Shown: one piece after another, positions 32,982-41,148 of the stretch
Position numbering within the stretch: the stretch's first letter is position 1
Layout of the letters: each line of letters begins with the position of its first letter
Origin: a virus
Virus record (IMG/VR): IMGVR_UViG_3300010413_002638
Location: 1 to 64,000 of that record
Length of the DNA: 64,000 nt
Direction: 5' to 3' (one strand)
Program-made: the position numbers and the translations under genes
Notes under the pieces: generated by a model
Seen by the model: only the letters and a program-made list of their open reading frames with translations
The model's database searches: none
Told to the model about the DNA's origin: nothing

Positions 32982-33616
32982 TTCACAAAGCTCTCCATAT
33001 CAATGAAAAAATCGGCATAATATTGCGATATAATACCCCGCTCCACTCCCAATATCCTGTGCAACCACTCCGGCGAATACTTGGCCCAGTAACCAGATGG
33101 CCTGCCGTCCAAACTAGATTCGTTTATCTTGGGTGTTTGGCGAAACTTTTCTTCATCAAAATCCACACCTATCTGTGTCAACACGTTGACGCAATCATCA
33201 ACCAAATTCTCAGTCCGCCCAACGAAATCGATCCCATTTGGTACAGAATCGATGTACATGTTATAGAGATACGTGAGCCAACCACTGGGCTTGTATTCAA
33301 AGACCCGACGGAGAAAATCCAAAAAATCATTAGATGCACAATTGTAATCAAGCGGATGTTCAACGTGCCAACCATGTTGCACTCGATGTACCCAACGAGA
33401 CTGGTACCAAGTCAGGGGATGGCGAACAAAAGCAAAAACAAACTTGCCGTCAAAAAAATCCTGTGGCTTCAATTCCATAATGTACGGAAAATGACTATGT
33501 TGCTCGCCAAGCTCTTCAAATGGAATATTATTTGTAGACATGGCATGGCGAAACCAAGTTCCGCCAGTCTTGGGAATATGAAGAAAAACTGCATTATTGT
33601 TTATCAATAGAGCCAT
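32978..33616 (-). CDS. Sulfotransferase
   Basis: 212 residues. The 5'-phosphosulfate-binding motif FLHIPKTGGTWFRHAM lies at residues 11-26, and the 3'-phosphate motif VFAFVRHPLTWYQSRWVH lies near residue 60-77. These two motifs define PAPS-dependent sulfotransferases of the carbohydrate type (Sulfotransfer_2). The enzyme moves sulfate from PAPS to a hydroxyl, most often on a sugar. It sits in a module with glycosyltransferases, so sulfation of the phage glycan is the simplest reading. PAPS would come from the host. Such genes are uncommon in phages. Confidence 0.85.
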   Translation of the reverse strand: MALLINNNAVFLHIPKTGGTWFRHAMSTNNIPFEELGEQHSHFPYIMELKPQDFFDGKFVFAFVRHPLTWYQSRWVHRVQHGWHVEHPLDYNCASNDFLDFLRRVFEYKPSGWLTYLYNMYIDSVPNGIDFVGRTENLVDDCVNVLTQIGVDFDEEKFRQTPKINESSLDGRPSGYWAKYSPEWLHRILGVERGIISQYYADFFIDMESFVK

Positions 33617-33797
33617 GCGTGGTCAATGCTTCGCACATATGTCTAGCTATAGCACCGCAAACATCTTCACCGGGCAACTGATCCTTGATCTCAATACTAT
33701 TGAACGCTTTCCCGTTGAAATCGAATGCGAGATGGATAGAACAAACAGAGACTAGCCTATTACGAAGTAATTCATAGACATCATCGAACTGGGTCAT
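33594..33797 (-). CDS. Small protein, unknown
   Basis: 67 residues, in an ATGA junction with the upstream glycosyltransferase and 23 bases of overlap with the sulfotransferase. It has two Cys near residue 19 and 47 and a pattern of helix, strand (SIHLAFDFNGKAFNSIEIKD), helix. Its position suggests a partner of the sulfotransferase or glycosyltransferase. No family recognised. Confidence 0.55.
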   Translation of the reverse strand: MTQFDDVYELLRNRLVSVCSIHLAFDFNGKAFNSIEIKDQLPGEDVCGAIARHMCEALTTHGSIDKQ

Positions 33798-34738
33798 GAC
33801 AACATTCCTTGTGCCTCATCCGTGAAGCCAAGAGCACTAAACAAACCAGCTATCCGATGATGATATGTATGATTATTCAGCACATGTTGACGCTGTTGCT
33901 CAGCCACAGCTATTCGTGCCTCATCGTTTCTGATATAGTGATGACATTTTTGCACGTAATTTGCCTGGTCCCGTCCCATCTCGATACTAGGGATAATATT
34001 ATTCAGACGTGGTACCGGATCGTGCACTGCCAAACAACCACATAAAACCACTTTAAACACGCGCTCTGGAATATCTATACCATACTGTTGCGTATGACGC
34101 TCCGAAACGCAAGGCGCAACCTTACCACTGTTGAAAAAAGGAGTCACCTGGTCTTCCGATAGCCCACCTGAACACAACCCCTGGGGCCAATCACCCCAAC
34201 CATGTACCCTGAAGGAGACAGGACGCTTTAACATTGGAAACAGATAACGATCGATGGTCATAGCCTTATAGGCCCAACGACCGCCTAGATAGACAATATC
34301 CAACGGTCGATTCTTCCGGTCAACGTTGAGATGATAAATGACTCTGTCGGCAGCTGTCGGCATAGGTACCCAAGGAATCGATGCTTTGCCCGGCCAGTAG
34401 CTCCACAGCAGCTCGTCGGCTGGATAACCATAGCCAAACACGGCATTCGGTTTCTTGTCCAAAGTCCACCGAATGTTCGCTTCGGACTCGTTGATACCAT
34501 CGATGTTGACAGGCCCCCATGGGTTAACATGGATAGCAACTTTAGCTCTTCTGTTAGTAGGAATGGGTTGTTTGTGACCAGAACAGCCAATATACAGATC
34601 CGGATCAAATTGATGCCATGAAGATTCTTGCCCATCCCAACGCTCAGCCACATGTCCACGGTCTCGTAGACAATTGACCCAACCATCACTGATATAGCCA
34701 AAAGCGCCGCCGGGTCTGTGGCAAATCAAGACTTTCAT
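33794..34738 (-). CDS. GT-B glycosyltransferase (Glyco_trans_1_2 / CgeB-like)
   Basis: 314 residues. The N-terminal Rossmann part begins KVLICHRPGGAFGYISDGWV. The C-terminal half has LDIVYLGGRWAYKAM, then QYGIDIPERVFKVVLCGCLA where the donor nucleotide sugar binds, and an end with the HTYHHR motif typical of the Glyco_trans_1_2 group (spore maturation CgeB-like proteins). It is a second structural class of glycosyltransferase beside the GT-A enzymes around it. Start ATG overlaps the TGA of the preceding small gene (TGATG). Confidence 0.75.
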   Translation of the reverse strand: MKVLICHRPGGAFGYISDGWVNCLRDRGHVAERWDGQESSWHQFDPDLYIGCSGHKQPIPTNRRAKVAIHVNPWGPVNIDGINESEANIRWTLDKKPNAVFGYGYPADELLWSYWPGKASIPWVPMPTAADRVIYHLNVDRKNRPLDIVYLGGRWAYKAMTIDRYLFPMLKRPVSFRVHGWGDWPQGLCSGGLSEDQVTPFFNSGKVAPCVSERHTQQYGIDIPERVFKVVLCGCLAVHDPVPRLNNIIPSIEMGRDQANYVQKCHHYIRNDEARIAVAEQQRQHVLNNHTYHHRIAGLFSALGFTDEAQGMLS

Positions 34739-34965
34739 CAGTTTCCTACATCCACTGGCTCTGGTATTTGGGATTTAGTCGCAACGACTCTCAGTTGGCT
34801 CGGCTTAGCATACACTTTATAGTCGAACCCAACATTAATTACCAGCAAACCAGCTTCTTCGCTAATCACCCTGCCAGTGATGCCTTTGTTTCTGCAAAAG
34901 ACAGCCGCCAATTGGTCTGCTGTTTCGTTGAAAGCCACAATATCGCCAAAATTTATTGAGTCCAT
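34738..34965 (-). CDS. Small SH3/KOW-like beta protein
   Basis: 75 residues from ATG 34965 (AGAGGA at nine bases). It is predicted all-beta: INFGDIVAFNETADQL, an ITGRVISEEAGLLVINVGFD turn, then KVYAKPSQLRVV. The pattern, a first strand with Gly-Asp-x-V, a Gly-x-V strand and a final Leu-Arg-x-V strand, looks like a small SH3 or KOW barrel, often used to bind nucleic acid or protein. The protein at 48312 has a similar shape. Function unknown. Confidence 0.6.
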   Translation of the reverse strand: MDSINFGDIVAFNETADQLAAVFCRNKGITGRVISEEAGLLVINVGFDYKVYAKPSQLRVVATKSQIPEPVDVGN

Positions 34966-36908
34966 TTTTGTATTTCCTCTTGCCACCCACATTCAAAAAG
35001 TCGTTGTTTTTGTAATTTGATTCTGTCCGGAATCGCTAGTTGGCAGAGCTTAGCTTCACGTTCCTTATTTTGTCGGTGGTGATCATTCCAATGTGCGACT
35101 CGCCCATGCCACATATGCAAAAAATCGAATACTCGACTTTCCACCCAATCACATCCCATAGAAAGTCTAGCATAAAAGTCGCAATCTTCGCAGCCATAAC
35201 CCCAATAATCCTCACAGAAGCCGCCTACCGCCCAATAGGTTGATCTCCGGCACGCCAATGAGCCTCCCTCAAAATACCCAACAATCCTTTCACAATTCAC
35301 GTTCTTGGTGACTTCTCTAGATTCACATATCAAATCGGTCGATGGCTGATCAGCATATAAAACTGTCTTGCCCATGTGGCAACCATCATGATTCTCTAGG
35401 ATATTAGCCACATTGGTCGTGTAATTGCCTTGAACGAGCATATCGGCATCATGGAGTATTATTTTGTCGGTCAGTGCTTTAGATACACCGTAGTTGAAAG
35501 CCAATGACTTGTTGAACAGCTCCGTGCGTTTGTCTGGCACCAAGTAATAGTAAATCGGCTTTATTTCTTCCAAGTTGATCTTGGTTGTTGTATCTTGCTC
35601 AACTAGGACAGTATGGATTACCGGGTATTGCTGAGCACGTATATTGTTGATAACCGATCTGATGCAAGCTTCTCGGCCAACATTTCGGAAAGGAACAACG
35701 TAAGTTACTTCCGGCATCCGCGATGATTCTGTCGGCCCACATCTTGTTGGTGTTCGCTTCTTAAAGAGGTCTTTGGCGTTCCTCAGATGGTCCGATTTAT
35801 GGTCTATCACCGATGTATCTGAATGCAAATGGAAATAAGCGTCAGAGCCAGCGGCATCCCAAAAGCCTGGTTGTTGTAAGCTGAACTCCCAGACTCGTTG
35901 GCTCCAATCTACGTGTTCCATGCCATAAAGACCATACTCCTCATTGAAGTACCCGCAAGTAGTCAACATATCTCGGTCGAATGCCAGCACCGCCCCGTGT
36001 GGCCGCTCATGGACTACTAATAAGTCCATATCTTTTACTCTGGTCAGAGTGCCACGGTCAGCACCATATACGCCCTCTTGGCGATACATGAAGTGATGCA
36101 TGCCGGTTCTTTGCATGGCTGCTACGTAAAAATGCTCCCATCCTTGTTGCAAGATCTCGATGTCATCATTCAGCATGAGACCATATTTGAAGCGTGATAG
36201 GCACCGTATCAATCTGTTGTGATTTCCAGCTACTCCTATTCGTTGTTGATTCTTGATGACTACAATACCACCCTGTGCAGTCAATTGGTCTAGGTATTCC
36301 AGCAGCTGTGGGTTGGTGCTACCGTCGTCGCTTATAAAGATTGTTGTCTTATGAACGTCAGTATTGGCGAGAACCGAATCAACCAATCTCTTTAGGCAAG
36401 ATAATCTGTTGTAAGAGAGGATGCCTACTCCGATGTTGTTGCTAATCGGGATCGTCGATTTGTCCAGATTCGCTCGAAGTAGAGCGGTGGCGTCGGCGTT
36501 TATACGACGTCCAACTATGCGAGTGCGTTTAGTTGGTGAAACATTTTGTCGTTGAACTTGTCGCGACCTGACTATCTTTTTGGCTCTATCAACTCGTTGT
36601 CTGCCGACTTTTCGGTCTTGGAGCGGAGGTGGAGGTGTTGGGGGTGGTGGGGGAGCAGCAGCTTTCTTGGTTGCTTTGTTCAGTTGTAGCTTGCTGCGAA
36701 TTTTGCCCGTTCGCGGGAATTTGGCTGCTGGTTTGGTAACTTGTGGTGTCGCACGAGTTTCGTTTACTCTGCGAATGTAGCCTCTGCTGATGTATTTGTC
36801 GAAGTATTCGTCCAGTACCACTTTTTGTTTGGCTCGGACTGTCACCTGCATGCCATTTTGGCCTATTAGGAAGACTGAGTAGGTATTAGGATTAATATAC
36901 TCAGGCAT
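34953..36908 (-). CDS. Tandem double glycosyltransferase with virion-type N-terminal domain
   Basis: 651 residues from ATG 36908 (GGGAG seven bases upstream). Residues 1-50 resemble the small proteins at 1687 and 32281 (strand, turn, helix, SRGYIRRV). Residues 50-155 are a basic Pro-rich linker with a polyproline run. Residues of about 160-395 are one GT-A domain (GVGILSYNRLSCLKRLVDSV, IFISDDGSTNPQLLEYLDQL, YGLMLNDDIEILQQGW). Residues 410-650 are a second (VTYVVPFRNVGREACIRSV, KIILHDADMLVQGNYTT, YWGYGCEDCDFYARL). Both have acidic metal motifs (NDD, DAD). It may build a disaccharide, or it may be tethered to the virion through its first domain. Confidence 0.85.
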   Translation of the reverse strand: MPEYINPNTYSVFLIGQNGMQVTVRAKQKVVLDEYFDKYISRGYIRRVNETRATPQVTKPAAKFPRTGKIRSKLQLNKATKKAAAPPPPPTPPPPLQDRKVGRQRVDRAKKIVRSRQVQRQNVSPTKRTRIVGRRINADATALLRANLDKSTIPISNNIGVGILSYNRLSCLKRLVDSVLANTDVHKTTIFISDDGSTNPQLLEYLDQLTAQGGIVVIKNQQRIGVAGNHNRLIRCLSRFKYGLMLNDDIEILQQGWEHFYVAAMQRTGMHHFMYRQEGVYGADRGTLTRVKDMDLLVVHERPHGAVLAFDRDMLTTCGYFNEEYGLYGMEHVDWSQRVWEFSLQQPGFWDAAGSDAYFHLHSDTSVIDHKSDHLRNAKDLFKKRTPTRCGPTESSRMPEVTYVVPFRNVGREACIRSVINNIRAQQYPVIHTVLVEQDTTTKINLEEIKPIYYYLVPDKRTELFNKSLAFNYGVSKALTDKIILHDADMLVQGNYTTNVANILENHDGCHMGKTVLYADQPSTDLICESREVTKNVNCERIVGYFEGGSLACRRSTYWAVGGFCEDYWGYGCEDCDFYARLSMGCDWVESRVFDFLHMWHGRVAHWNDHHRQNKEREAKLCQLAIPDRIKLQKQRLFECGWQEEIQKWTQ

Positions 36909-36918
36909 CACTGGCTCC

Positions 36919-37551
36919 CTACCTGACCACTTGTACGTATAATGGCTGGTAGTTCCTAACAGATTCATATAATCGAAATCTGCTCGGCTTCAATACCAGA
37001 TCGCCTTCGTAGGTGCCGCGACCCTTCATAATGAATTCAATAGCTCTTTCATCAATGATTTCGGTCGTCAACACCTCTTGCGTTGGATAAATCCTGCCAA
37101 ATATATCCTTCACCATTCCCGGAGAGGCCATTTTATTCAACGATACTTGTACATCTACCAGTATTAGTTCTCCGTCATTTAAGGCGAAGAAGAACTGGGC
37201 TTGTTCTATTTTTATCAGACGCATTGTCTCGTAAAATGTAACCACGTCTTTTCGCACGAACTCGTTGGCAGCGATGGTGAGTTCGGAAGGGTCTTTGGCT
37301 ACAACGTCTATTTTGTTGCCCGCCCAATCCCCGCACATAACGACGACTTGGTCGTTCTTAGGTTGTCTATATATGAGAACAGCCAAACCAGTGTGACCGT
37401 AATGGCGAATGACGTAGCAGAAGATATCTTTTATATTAGGAGTACCCTCGAAGGGTAATAGAGTAGGATATTTCAATATCTGTGGTAGTTCAGACGTACC
37501 AGACGATCGCGTTTTGGGTGGGGTCGTGGTGCTGAATCGCGTATTTGCCAT
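36919..37551 (-). CDS. Phage protein, unknown
   Basis: 210 residues. A Thr/Ser/Pro-rich N-terminus (FSTTTPPKTRSSGTSELP) precedes a mixed alpha/beta core with strands such as YGHTGLAVLIYRQPKNDQVV and FFFALNDGELILVDVQVSL. The next gene upstream overlaps it by 62 bases, which is long even for this genome. It may be an accessory structural protein. No family recognised. Confidence 0.6.
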   Translation of the reverse strand: MANTRFSTTTPPKTRSSGTSELPQILKYPTLLPFEGTPNIKDIFCYVIRHYGHTGLAVLIYRQPKNDQVVVMCGDWAGNKIDVVAKDPSELTIAANEFVRKDVVTFYETMRLIKIEQAQFFFALNDGELILVDVQVSLNKMASPGMVKDIFGRIYPTQEVLTTEIIDERAIEFIMKGRGTYEGDLVLKPSRFRLYESVRNYQPLYVQVVR

Positions 37552-37831
37552 TGCGAGCCCGTTTTACTTCTGACAATTTCAACTTGATAGTCTCTTTGTC
37601 ATGGTCGGCTTCCGCCATTGTGAATAACAGGTAAGGTATACCAGCCATGAGCACGCACAGCTCATCGGTGGTTCGATCATAATTAACTACCAAGCCGTGC
37701 CAGGTGCTAAACCACTTGGACCAAACAAAATAATCTCCATAACATGGTGTATACTCTGCTCTGGGTTTATATTGAGCCAAGACCGGCATGGACTGACTAG
37801 TTGTTTTCGATTCTGGTGAGTTTGTGCTCAT
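37490..37831 (-). CDS. Small beta-rich phage protein, unknown
   Basis: 113 residues from an ATG at 37831; the exact start is uncertain because no strong ribosome site is seen. It has a disordered Ser/Thr/Asn N-terminus and then strands around aromatic residues (CYGDYFVWSKWFSTWHGLVV, ELCVLMAGIPYLLFTM). It overlaps genes on both sides by 35-62 bases. Function unknown. Confidence 0.5.
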   Translation of the reverse strand: MSTNSPESKTTSQSMPVLAQYKPRAEYTPCYGDYFVWSKWFSTWHGLVVNYDRTTDELCVLMAGIPYLLFTMAEADHDKETIKLKLSEVKRARNGKYAIQHHDPTQNAIVWYV

Positions 37832-38309
37832 AGATATCATATTTGTAAATGTATCCGTCATCTAGATTCCAACAAATATGTACTCCATCCCTATACCCAC
37901 CGAGCCACTGTGATATTAATGGATCAACCCATGTTTTACCGAGACTACCGGCACCGACGGCGGCGAACTTCATTGTCTTTCCATTTACTTCGACGCTCGC
38001 CGTGTCAGCGTATTTATCCTCCGACTCAATACGATTTCTTATAATATCCAGACCTTCTATCAACATATCTCGCTTGCTCTTGCTCTTAGTCGGAGCGGAG
38101 ACTCGGTACCGTTGTTCTGTTCCCGTCGTTTCGTCTTGGGCGGATACGATAGTACCAATAGGAATAGTGCGTTGCGTTGGATTTTTCTTGGGGTCCAGTT
38201 GTGCGACCAGGCGTTTGATGTCCTCGACCGTGTGCACCTCAACCGGTTTCAGGATGTTCGGACTCAATCGTTGTTGCTGCCTCGCCAAGGCTTTGTCCAA
38301 TTGTTCCAT
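37797..38309 (-). CDS. Phage protein, unknown
   Basis: 170 residues with GGAGA seven bases before ATG. The N-terminus is helical and basic (MEQLDKALARQQQRL). The middle carries a KRL-VAQLDP repeat-like helix and a Ser/Lys patch (SAPTKSKSKRDMLIEG). The C-terminal 60 residues have a Gly/aromatic segment (AAVGAGSLGKTWVDPLISQW, DGYIYKYDIYEHKLTRI). It overlaps the membrane protein gene upstream by 71 bases. Function unknown. Confidence 0.6.
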   Translation of the reverse strand: MEQLDKALARQQQRLSPNILKPVEVHTVEDIKRLVAQLDPKKNPTQRTIPIGTIVSAQDETTGTEQRYRVSAPTKSKSKRDMLIEGLDIIRNRIESEDKYADTASVEVNGKTMKFAAVGAGSLGKTWVDPLISQWLGGYRDGVHICWNLDDGYIYKYDIYEHKLTRIENN

Positions 38310-38700
38310 CTTCGTTCTCCGAGATTCGCAGCATTATATCTAGCGAACTAACACGCCCGCGACGAATTAATTCATACGCCACATGCAACCAATTTGCCAA
38401 TCGATGCAACACAAAAACAGCCACCAACCAATTTATGAAAGTATTATCAAATATTGGAGGAGCAAACAAACCAAAGAAGGCAGCAACCCATACGCTACTG
38501 CAATACCCACAGCTCCATAAATCGTCCACAAACACTTTGAATGACCGCAAAATGCCGCCCGACGGTGGTCTATCCAAGGGGTAGGTCCACTGTTTCCATT
38601 TATTTTGGAATGGACCTATAAGCTTAGACGAGGTCAGGATTTCTGTTGTTGCTTCCACCGCGATGGCTAACAGCAGCAGAATAAGAATGGTCTCTAGCAT
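38239..38700 (-). CDS. Small membrane protein, DUF1360-like
   Basis: 153 residues. The first segment is hydrophobic (LETILILLLLAIAVEATTEI), a second lies around WVAAFFGLFAPPIF and a third around INWLVAVFVLHRLANWL, so two or three membrane spans are likely. A Cys pair in SCGYCSSVWVA before the second span is the signature seen in DUF1360-type phage membrane proteins. The C-terminus is acidic and cytoplasmic-looking. Its start overlaps the previous stop (TAATG). It may act at the host membrane; the exact role is unknown. Confidence 0.7.
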   Translation of the reverse strand: MLETILILLLLAIAVEATTEILTSSKLIGPFQNKWKQWTYPLDRPPSGGILRSFKVFVDDLWSCGYCSSVWVAAFFGLFAPPIFDNTFINWLVAVFVLHRLANWLHVAYELIRRGRVSSLDIMLRISENEDGTIGQSLGEAATTIESEHPETG

Positions 38701-38945
38701 TACAGGATATATCGACAGTTAGCATTGGAACACTGATTACGTTCTCGATTAGCAATATTTACCAGCATAGTGGGATAGCCGCACTTTGGGCATGTTTGGC
38801 GGGGAATCACGTATTGGCGATTTATTTCCACTTTCTGTCGTTGTGGGTTACGTGCTATCCGCTGAACCGCCACTTTCTTTGTGGGAGCAGCCTTGGGTAC
38901 TACTTGTTTGCGAATGCTACGACTACCACCACCACAACAACCCAT
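38700..38945 (-). CDS. MGCC-start protein with zinc ribbon
   Basis: 81 residues. The first eight residues are MGCCGGGS, then a basic Lys/Arg/Ala/Pro stretch, then a C-terminal zinc ribbon (CPKCGYPTMLVN, with NQCSNANCRY completing four Cys). It follows a 56-residue protein starting MGCGSC with the same basic Pro-rich style. Two adjacent small proteins with N-terminal Cys clusters suggest related function, perhaps metal-, membrane- or nucleic-acid-linked. AGGA precedes the ATG. Confidence 0.65.
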   Translation of the reverse strand: MGCCGGGSRSIRKQVVPKAAPTKKVAVQRIARNPQRQKVEINRQYVIPRQTCPKCGYPTMLVNIANRERNQCSNANCRYIL

Positions 38946-38947
38946 GA

Positions 38948-39118
38948 CTATGTCCTATTATCAGCACTGAATGCCGGTCGGGGAGCAGCACTGGTAGCAA
39001 GCAGCTTTCTTTTGACCGGCACTGGTATGTTTTTAGGTCTAGTTGGTCGTGGACTACCGGCGTTGTATTTCAACACTCGTAATGGTGCCGTACCTTTAGA
39101 ACAACTTCCGCAGCCCAT
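38948..39118 (-). CDS. Short MGCGSC-start basic protein
   Basis: 56 residues, below the usual size cut-off for gene finders. ATG at 39118 has GGGAGG five bases upstream, the strongest ribosome site nearby, and the stop TAG is three bases before the next ATG. The sequence begins MGCGSCSKGTAPLRV and continues with a basic Pro/Arg/Lys-rich tail (SPRPTRPKNIPVPVKRK). It resembles the neighbouring 81-residue protein at the N-terminus but lacks the zinc ribbon. It fills a gap that would otherwise be empty. Confidence 0.6.
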   Translation of the reverse strand: MGCGSCSKGTAPLRVLKYNAGSPRPTRPKNIPVPVKRKLLATSAAPRPAFSADNRT

Positions 39119-39131
39119 AACTGCCTCCCAT

Positions 39132-39800
39132 CTAGATTTGTATAAATATAGACTCCGGATCTACATGGGCTTCGAAGTCTCTCCACCGGCAGAAAACAAC
39201 TGGTGGTAAATTCAGTTCTACCATCACCTTGTTTTCTTTCTTCTTGGTCCGAGAAACGTTCATTGAGACAGGACCAAGCCAGCAATAAGCATCGAAATGG
39301 AGGTGAGGAAACCACACTTCTGAACATTTTCGACGATCAGTATATTCAGCTTCACTATCCATTGGCCGCAGGATATTCGATTGGAATGTTTGAAACGGAA
39401 CAGCTACCCAATCCCAATTTGGGTGTGGCTTGAAGAACACCATCGGGTATCGTTCAATGTTAGTGCGTTCCGTGAGGATCTTGGCATCATAAGTCGCCTG
39501 GTGCCACCATTCAGTGAACACGGCCTTTTCGGGATTCGTCATGAGGCCATCTAGGCTGAAGTCTTTGCCCTTTTTTGCCTCTATGGCGAAAATAATGTCC
39601 CCGTCAATTGGTATAACATCTGCGACGCCTTCTACTACTTTGACGTCCTCGCCTCGTCCTTCGACACGCCGCCTGCGGAATGGGCGGTTGGACCAATCTG
39701 TCATTAACCTGGCTACGCGACGTTCGTGATTCTTGGCGGTACGAACGTTGGATTTTCCGACTTTGGAGAACTTTTCTTTTTGTTCGTCTGTTAGGTCCAT
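39132..39800 (-). CDS. PD-(D/E)XK family nuclease, resolvase-like
   Basis: 222 residues. Motifs in order: a basic helix with a Glu near residue 26 (VRTAKNHERRVARLMTDW), GVADVIPIDGDIIFAIEAKK near residue 57-76 in which the Asp and Glu-x-Lys form the metal-binding triad, and a helix with a His/Trp pair (FTEWWHQATYDA). This is the RecB/Holliday-resolvase type core. It could cut branched or damaged DNA, working with the nearby recombination genes, or trim DNA for packaging. The C-terminal 90 residues are beta-rich and unusual. Confidence 0.7.
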   Translation of the reverse strand: MDLTDEQKEKFSKVGKSNVRTAKNHERRVARLMTDWSNRPFRRRRVEGRGEDVKVVEGVADVIPIDGDIIFAIEAKKGKDFSLDGLMTNPEKAVFTEWWHQATYDAKILTERTNIERYPMVFFKPHPNWDWVAVPFQTFQSNILRPMDSEAEYTDRRKCSEVWFPHLHFDAYCWLGPVSMNVSRTKKKENKVMVELNLPPVVFCRWRDFEAHVDPESIFIQI

Positions 39801-39982
39801 GATTCCAGTAACTCTAGCATGAGTTCGAGAGCATTTATCCGCTCAGAAGGGACGCCTCGCGCGTACAGATGATCGACAAGGCCAGCAGCACGCTCATACA
39901 CCTCTTCTATTCCCATTTCCCTGCCACGCTCATGGGATAGAAGCATAATCCGCTTTATGAGCAAGCTCTCTATATTTACCAT
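39791..39982 (-). CDS. Small helical protein, unknown
   Basis: 63 residues, overlapping the nuclease gene by 10 bases. It is all helical: IESLLIKRIMLLSHERGREM, then EEVYERAAGLVDHLYARGVP, then NALELMLELLESW. No good ribosome site is seen before the ATG. It might be a regulator or partner of the nuclease. No family recognised. Confidence 0.5.
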   Translation of the reverse strand: MVNIESLLIKRIMLLSHERGREMGIEEVYERAAGLVDHLYARGVPSERINALELMLELLESWT

Positions 39983-39993
39983 ACGGCCAAATA

Positions 39994-40272
39994 CTATGCG
40001 AACCCACCGGCAGCTGTTCGCAGGTAAGTCACAATTGTATTTTGATCCATATAGTGGACGACATAATCGTCCGCTGATTCCAGCTCGAGATAAGTCTTGA
40101 CGGTGGGACTGCCGGATGTGTTGGCGATAGCGGAATCTTCGATTACACGGTGTTCGTGTGATCCAGAGAGTTGAGAAGCTATGTTGCCAGAGATATTATC
40201 CTTGGATACCACATTTCCGACGGCATCAACTTTCAGGAAACCGACTCTAGCAACATGGATATTAATCGCCAT
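39994..40272 (-). CDS. Small Ser/Asn-rich protein, possible virion part
   Basis: 92 residues with AGGAG close to ATG. It is beta-like, rich in Ser, Thr, Val and Asn (NIHVARVGFLKVDAVGNVVS, SGNIASQLSGSHEHRVIEDS). Composition is close to the structural proteins at 21630 and 22314 rather than the surrounding DNA-metabolism genes. A CAAAAATAA string lies 15 bases upstream, similar to the late motif but so near the ribosome site that it is doubtful. Confidence 0.55.
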   Translation of the reverse strand: MAINIHVARVGFLKVDAVGNVVSKDNISGNIASQLSGSHEHRVIEDSAIANTSGSPTVKTYLELESADDYVVHYMDQNTIVTYLRTAAGGFA

Positions 40273-40298
40273 TGGAATTCTCCTGGATTATTTTTGAT

Positions 40299-41135
40299 CT
40301 ACTCCAAGTTCATAAATGGAATAGTCAAATCAGTATATTCACTCTGGAAGCCAACTACCTTATATTTATTGATCAGACGATCAACTTCGCCTTTTACGTA
40401 ATTGACTTTCCTAGACATCACTTTTTGAATATAAATCCTATTGGCCAATAGCCTCGGACATAGCGACAAATCAATTAATAACATATTCCTCTGAAATAGC
40501 CGCCGCCCATGCGTTTCTATGAATTCTTGGAGGCCGCCGTTTTCTAAAATGGCGGTACTCTTAACCGGCCCGATACCATAATACCCATCAATAGAATCCG
40601 CTTTGTCTCCGACCAATGCTTTTTGCATGATCGGATTGTTGACGGGGACGGCCATTTCTTCTTGCTTTTTGGGGTCATAGACCTTCGAGCTAGAAAACCA
40701 AAATGGTATCTGCACCATATCCGAGTCTGTGGAGATTATCACGGATTGATGTGGGTGGCGAACCAAAGTCGCAGCATAGATGAGGTCGTCGGCCTCCATT
40801 TGTTTGCGGCTATACTGCCGCACGCCCATCACTTTGAAGAATGCTTTGGCCACCTGTGTCGTTCTGGCGAGATCTTCCGAAATATCTTCGACGTATGTGC
40901 TAGTAGATCTGTCTTTGTACGTCTCAAGCACCATTCGTCGCCAAACAGTGTGACGAGGGGCGTCCCAGAAAATATGCACAGACTCTGGGCGATATTTGTT
41001 CATCCAGGAAGTGAGCTGTCGTAAGAATATCACGAAGTAATGATATTTTATGGTATGACGGCGATCAGCTTTGACAGCGTAAATCGCCCGATACAGCGCG
41101 TTCCGGGCATCTATGAATAGGGCTGGCTTTGTCAT
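40299..41135 (-). CDS. FEN-type 5'-3' nuclease (RNase H / 5'-exonuclease family)
   Basis: 278 residues. The metal-binding motifs run in order: ALFIDARNALYRAIYA at residues 5-20, IFWDAPRHTVWRRM near 56, the central EADDLIYAATL near 114, IISTDSDMVQ near 133, and VGDKADSIDGYYGIGPVKST near 175 (GD-x-x-D-x-I-x-G then the helix-hairpin-helix). This is the PIN-like FEN family, as in T4 RNase H and the DNA polymerase I 5'-nuclease. It removes RNA primers or DNA flaps during lagging-strand work. Here the family A polymerase gene is separate (43218), so this supplies the 5'-nuclease in trans. Confidence 0.88.
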   Translation of the reverse strand: MTKPALFIDARNALYRAIYAVKADRRHTIKYHYFVIFLRQLTSWMNKYRPESVHIFWDAPRHTVWRRMVLETYKDRSTSTYVEDISEDLARTTQVAKAFFKVMGVRQYSRKQMEADDLIYAATLVRHPHQSVIISTDSDMVQIPFWFSSSKVYDPKKQEEMAVPVNNPIMQKALVGDKADSIDGYYGIGPVKSTAILENGGLQEFIETHGRRLFQRNMLLIDLSLCPRLLANRIYIQKVMSRKVNYVKGEVDRLINKYKVVGFQSEYTDLTIPFMNLE

Positions 41136-41148
41136 AGCGTTAAGATAA

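Noticed and set aside
38796-39209. 137-codon plus-strand frame across the MGCC gene region
   Set aside because: It crosses two minus-strand genes with excellent ribosome sites (39118 and 38945) and has a Thr run that comes from the antisense Gly/Cys codons.
40288-40296. CAAAAATAA as another late-promoter copy before the 40272 gene
   Set aside because: It is only 15 bases from the start codon and nearly touches the ribosome site, leaving no room for a usual leader; it also lacks the G or T of the other copies.
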